From assembly GCA_031425455.1 (NCBI GenBank), contig JANPJJ010000085.1, positions 1 through 46,151 on the forward strand: a DNA stretch of 46,151 bases, written 5' to 3'. Positions 45,260 to 46,151 of this stretch are shown here, piece by piece. The notes under the pieces are model-generated. The model worked only from the letters and a program-made list of their open reading frames with translations, was not told the DNA's origin and ran no database searches. Every line of letters starts with the position of its first letter. Within the stretch, counting starts at the first letter, position 1. Source of the DNA: Sandaracinobacteroides sp031425455 (lineage in GTDB: Bacteria; Pseudomonadota; Alphaproteobacteria; Sphingomonadales; Sphingomonadaceae). The translations under genes and the position numbers were made by a program.

Positions 45260-46151
45260 TCAGCTCTTCGCCGCCAGCATCGCTTCCAGCCACTTGATCG
45301 AATAGTCGCCGCTGATGAAGTCCGGCTCGGTCAGGATGCGCTGGTGCAACGGAATCGTGGTCTTCACCCCCGTCACGACCATCTCCTCCAGCGCGCGCTT
45401 CATCCTGAGGATCGCCTCCTCCCGCGTGTCGGCGTGGACGATCAGCTTGGCGACCAGGCTGTCGTAGTAGGGCGGGATCCGATAGCCGGAATAAAGCGCG
45501 GAATCGACCCGGACTCCGGGTCCGCCCGGCGCGTGGAAATCCGGCACCAGCCCGGGCGACGGCGCGAAGGTCTGCGGGTCTTCGGCGTTGATCCGCGCCT
45601 CGATCGAATGGCCGCCCAGCTTCACCTGGTCCTGCGTGCGAGAGAGACCCAGCCCGGCGGCGACGCGAAACTGTTCCTTCACCAGGTCCATGCCGGTCAG
45701 CAGCTCGGTCACCGGATGCTCTACCTGCAGCCGGGTGTTCATCTCGATGAAATAGAATTCCCCGTCTTCCCACAGGAACTCGATGGTGCCCGCCCCGCGA
45801 TACTTCATGTCGGCCATTGCCCGGGCGCAGATCATCCCCATCCGCTCGCGGTCGGCCGCGCCCAGCGCAGGGGAAGGCGCCTCCTCCAGCACCTTCTGGT
45901 GGCGCCGCTGCAGCGAACAGTCGCGCTCGCCCAGATGGATGGCGGCGCCCTTGCCGTCGCCGAACACCTGAAATTCGATATGGCGCGGGTTCTTCAGATA
46001 TTTCTCGATGTAGACGGCGTCGTGGCCGAAGGCGGCCTTGGCCTCTTGCCGGCACTGGCGGAACGCGCCCTCCAGCATGGCGCCGTTCTCAACCACCTTC
46101 ATGCCGCGCCCGCCGCCGCCCGCCGCGGCCTTGATCAGCACGGGGTAGCCG
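45260..46151 (-). CDS. accC: Acetyl-CoA carboxylase biotin carboxylase subunit, 3' part (runs off the window)
   Basis: ATP-dependent carboxylation of biotin on AccB, first half of malonyl-CoA formation. The last 296 residues or so are present: GYPVLIKAAAGGGGRGMKVV (ATP-grasp glycine loop), HIEFQVFGDGKGAAIHLGER, CSLQRRHQKVLEEAPS, FIEMNTRLQVEHPVTE (metal and biotin site) and GHSIEARINAEDPQTFAPSP, ending SIKWLEAMLAAKS. The N-terminal third lies beyond base 46151. folK follows after 14 bases. Confidence 0.96.
   Translation of the reverse strand, partial: GYPVLIKAAAGGGGRGMKVVENGAMLEGAFRQCRQEAKAAFGHDAVYIEKYLKNPRHIEFQVFGDGKGAAIHLGERDCSLQRRHQKVLEEAPSPALGAADRERMGMICARAMADMKYRGAGTIEFLWEDGEFYFIEMNTRLQVEHPVTELLTGMDLVKEQFRVAAGLGLSRTQDQVKLGGHSIEARINAEDPQTFAPSPGLVPDFHAPGGPGVRVDSALYSGYRIPPYYDSLVAKLIVHADTREEAILRMKRALEEMVVTGVKTTIPLHQRILTEPDFISGDYSIKWLEAMLAAKS

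Overview
The window is high-GC (roughly two-thirds G+C by eye) alphaproteobacterial chromosome, most likely order Sphingomonadales. The grounds are three large TonB-dependent receptors, a PEP-CTERM protein with a PEPATWAMLI sorting motif, recF directly followed by gyrB, ATGA-overlapping operons and many GTG starts. I see no insertion sequences, phage genes, integrases or CRISPR arrays. The genus cannot be fixed from this window.

1-13.5 kb is mostly housekeeping: pth (partial) and rplY; a FecA-like TonB receptor; a PPOX-fold stress protein; clpA; a PEP-CTERM protein with a clear terminator; a yggT-folD-marC operon; then recF, gyrB and a small exported protein. 13.5-24.3 kb is a type II secretion locus on the minus strand: gspO, then gspC-D-E-F-G-I-J-K-L and one unknown small gene, nearly all joined by 4-base stop/start overlaps. 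No gspH is present and no separate gspM; the long GspL seems to carry a GspM-like tail. GspI starts with three tandem copies of its prepilin cleavage motif.

24.4-28.9 kb is a compact plus-strand operon of two related proteins of unknown function (one with a membrane hairpin), a DyP-type heme peroxidase and an unusual cytochrome P450 whose I-helix lacks the usual acid-threonine pair. This is the best candidate for an undescribed system; a peroxide-driven or oxylipin-like pathway is one hypothesis.

29.0-44.6 kb is dominated by a divergent catabolic locus built around a 182-bp intergenic region with a perfect 8-bp inverted repeat. Leftward run a TonB receptor, an alpha/beta-hydrolase-fold protein with a lost nucleophile, a double DUF1330-like protein, a fused E1 alpha/beta dehydrogenase, a solo lipoyl-domain protein and an IclR regulator. 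Rightward run an amidohydrolase, an acyl-CoA ligase, a second TonB receptor, an NTF2-like protein, an isochorismatase-like hydrolase, a VOC protein and a two-subunit GMC dehydrogenase. Together they suggest uptake and breakdown of one bulky organic compound (aromatic, terpenoid or similar) under IclR control; the substrate cannot be read from sequence.

44.6-46.15 kb returns to housekeeping: tRNA-Lys(UUU), folK and the 3' part of accC. Short GC-rich palindromic repeats recur in intergenic gaps (10.34-10.43, 13.47 and 44.59 kb), and three unrelated loci (recF, gspI, upstream of gspC) carry short tandem duplications. All gene functions are read from translated motifs and family knowledge; no database search was run.
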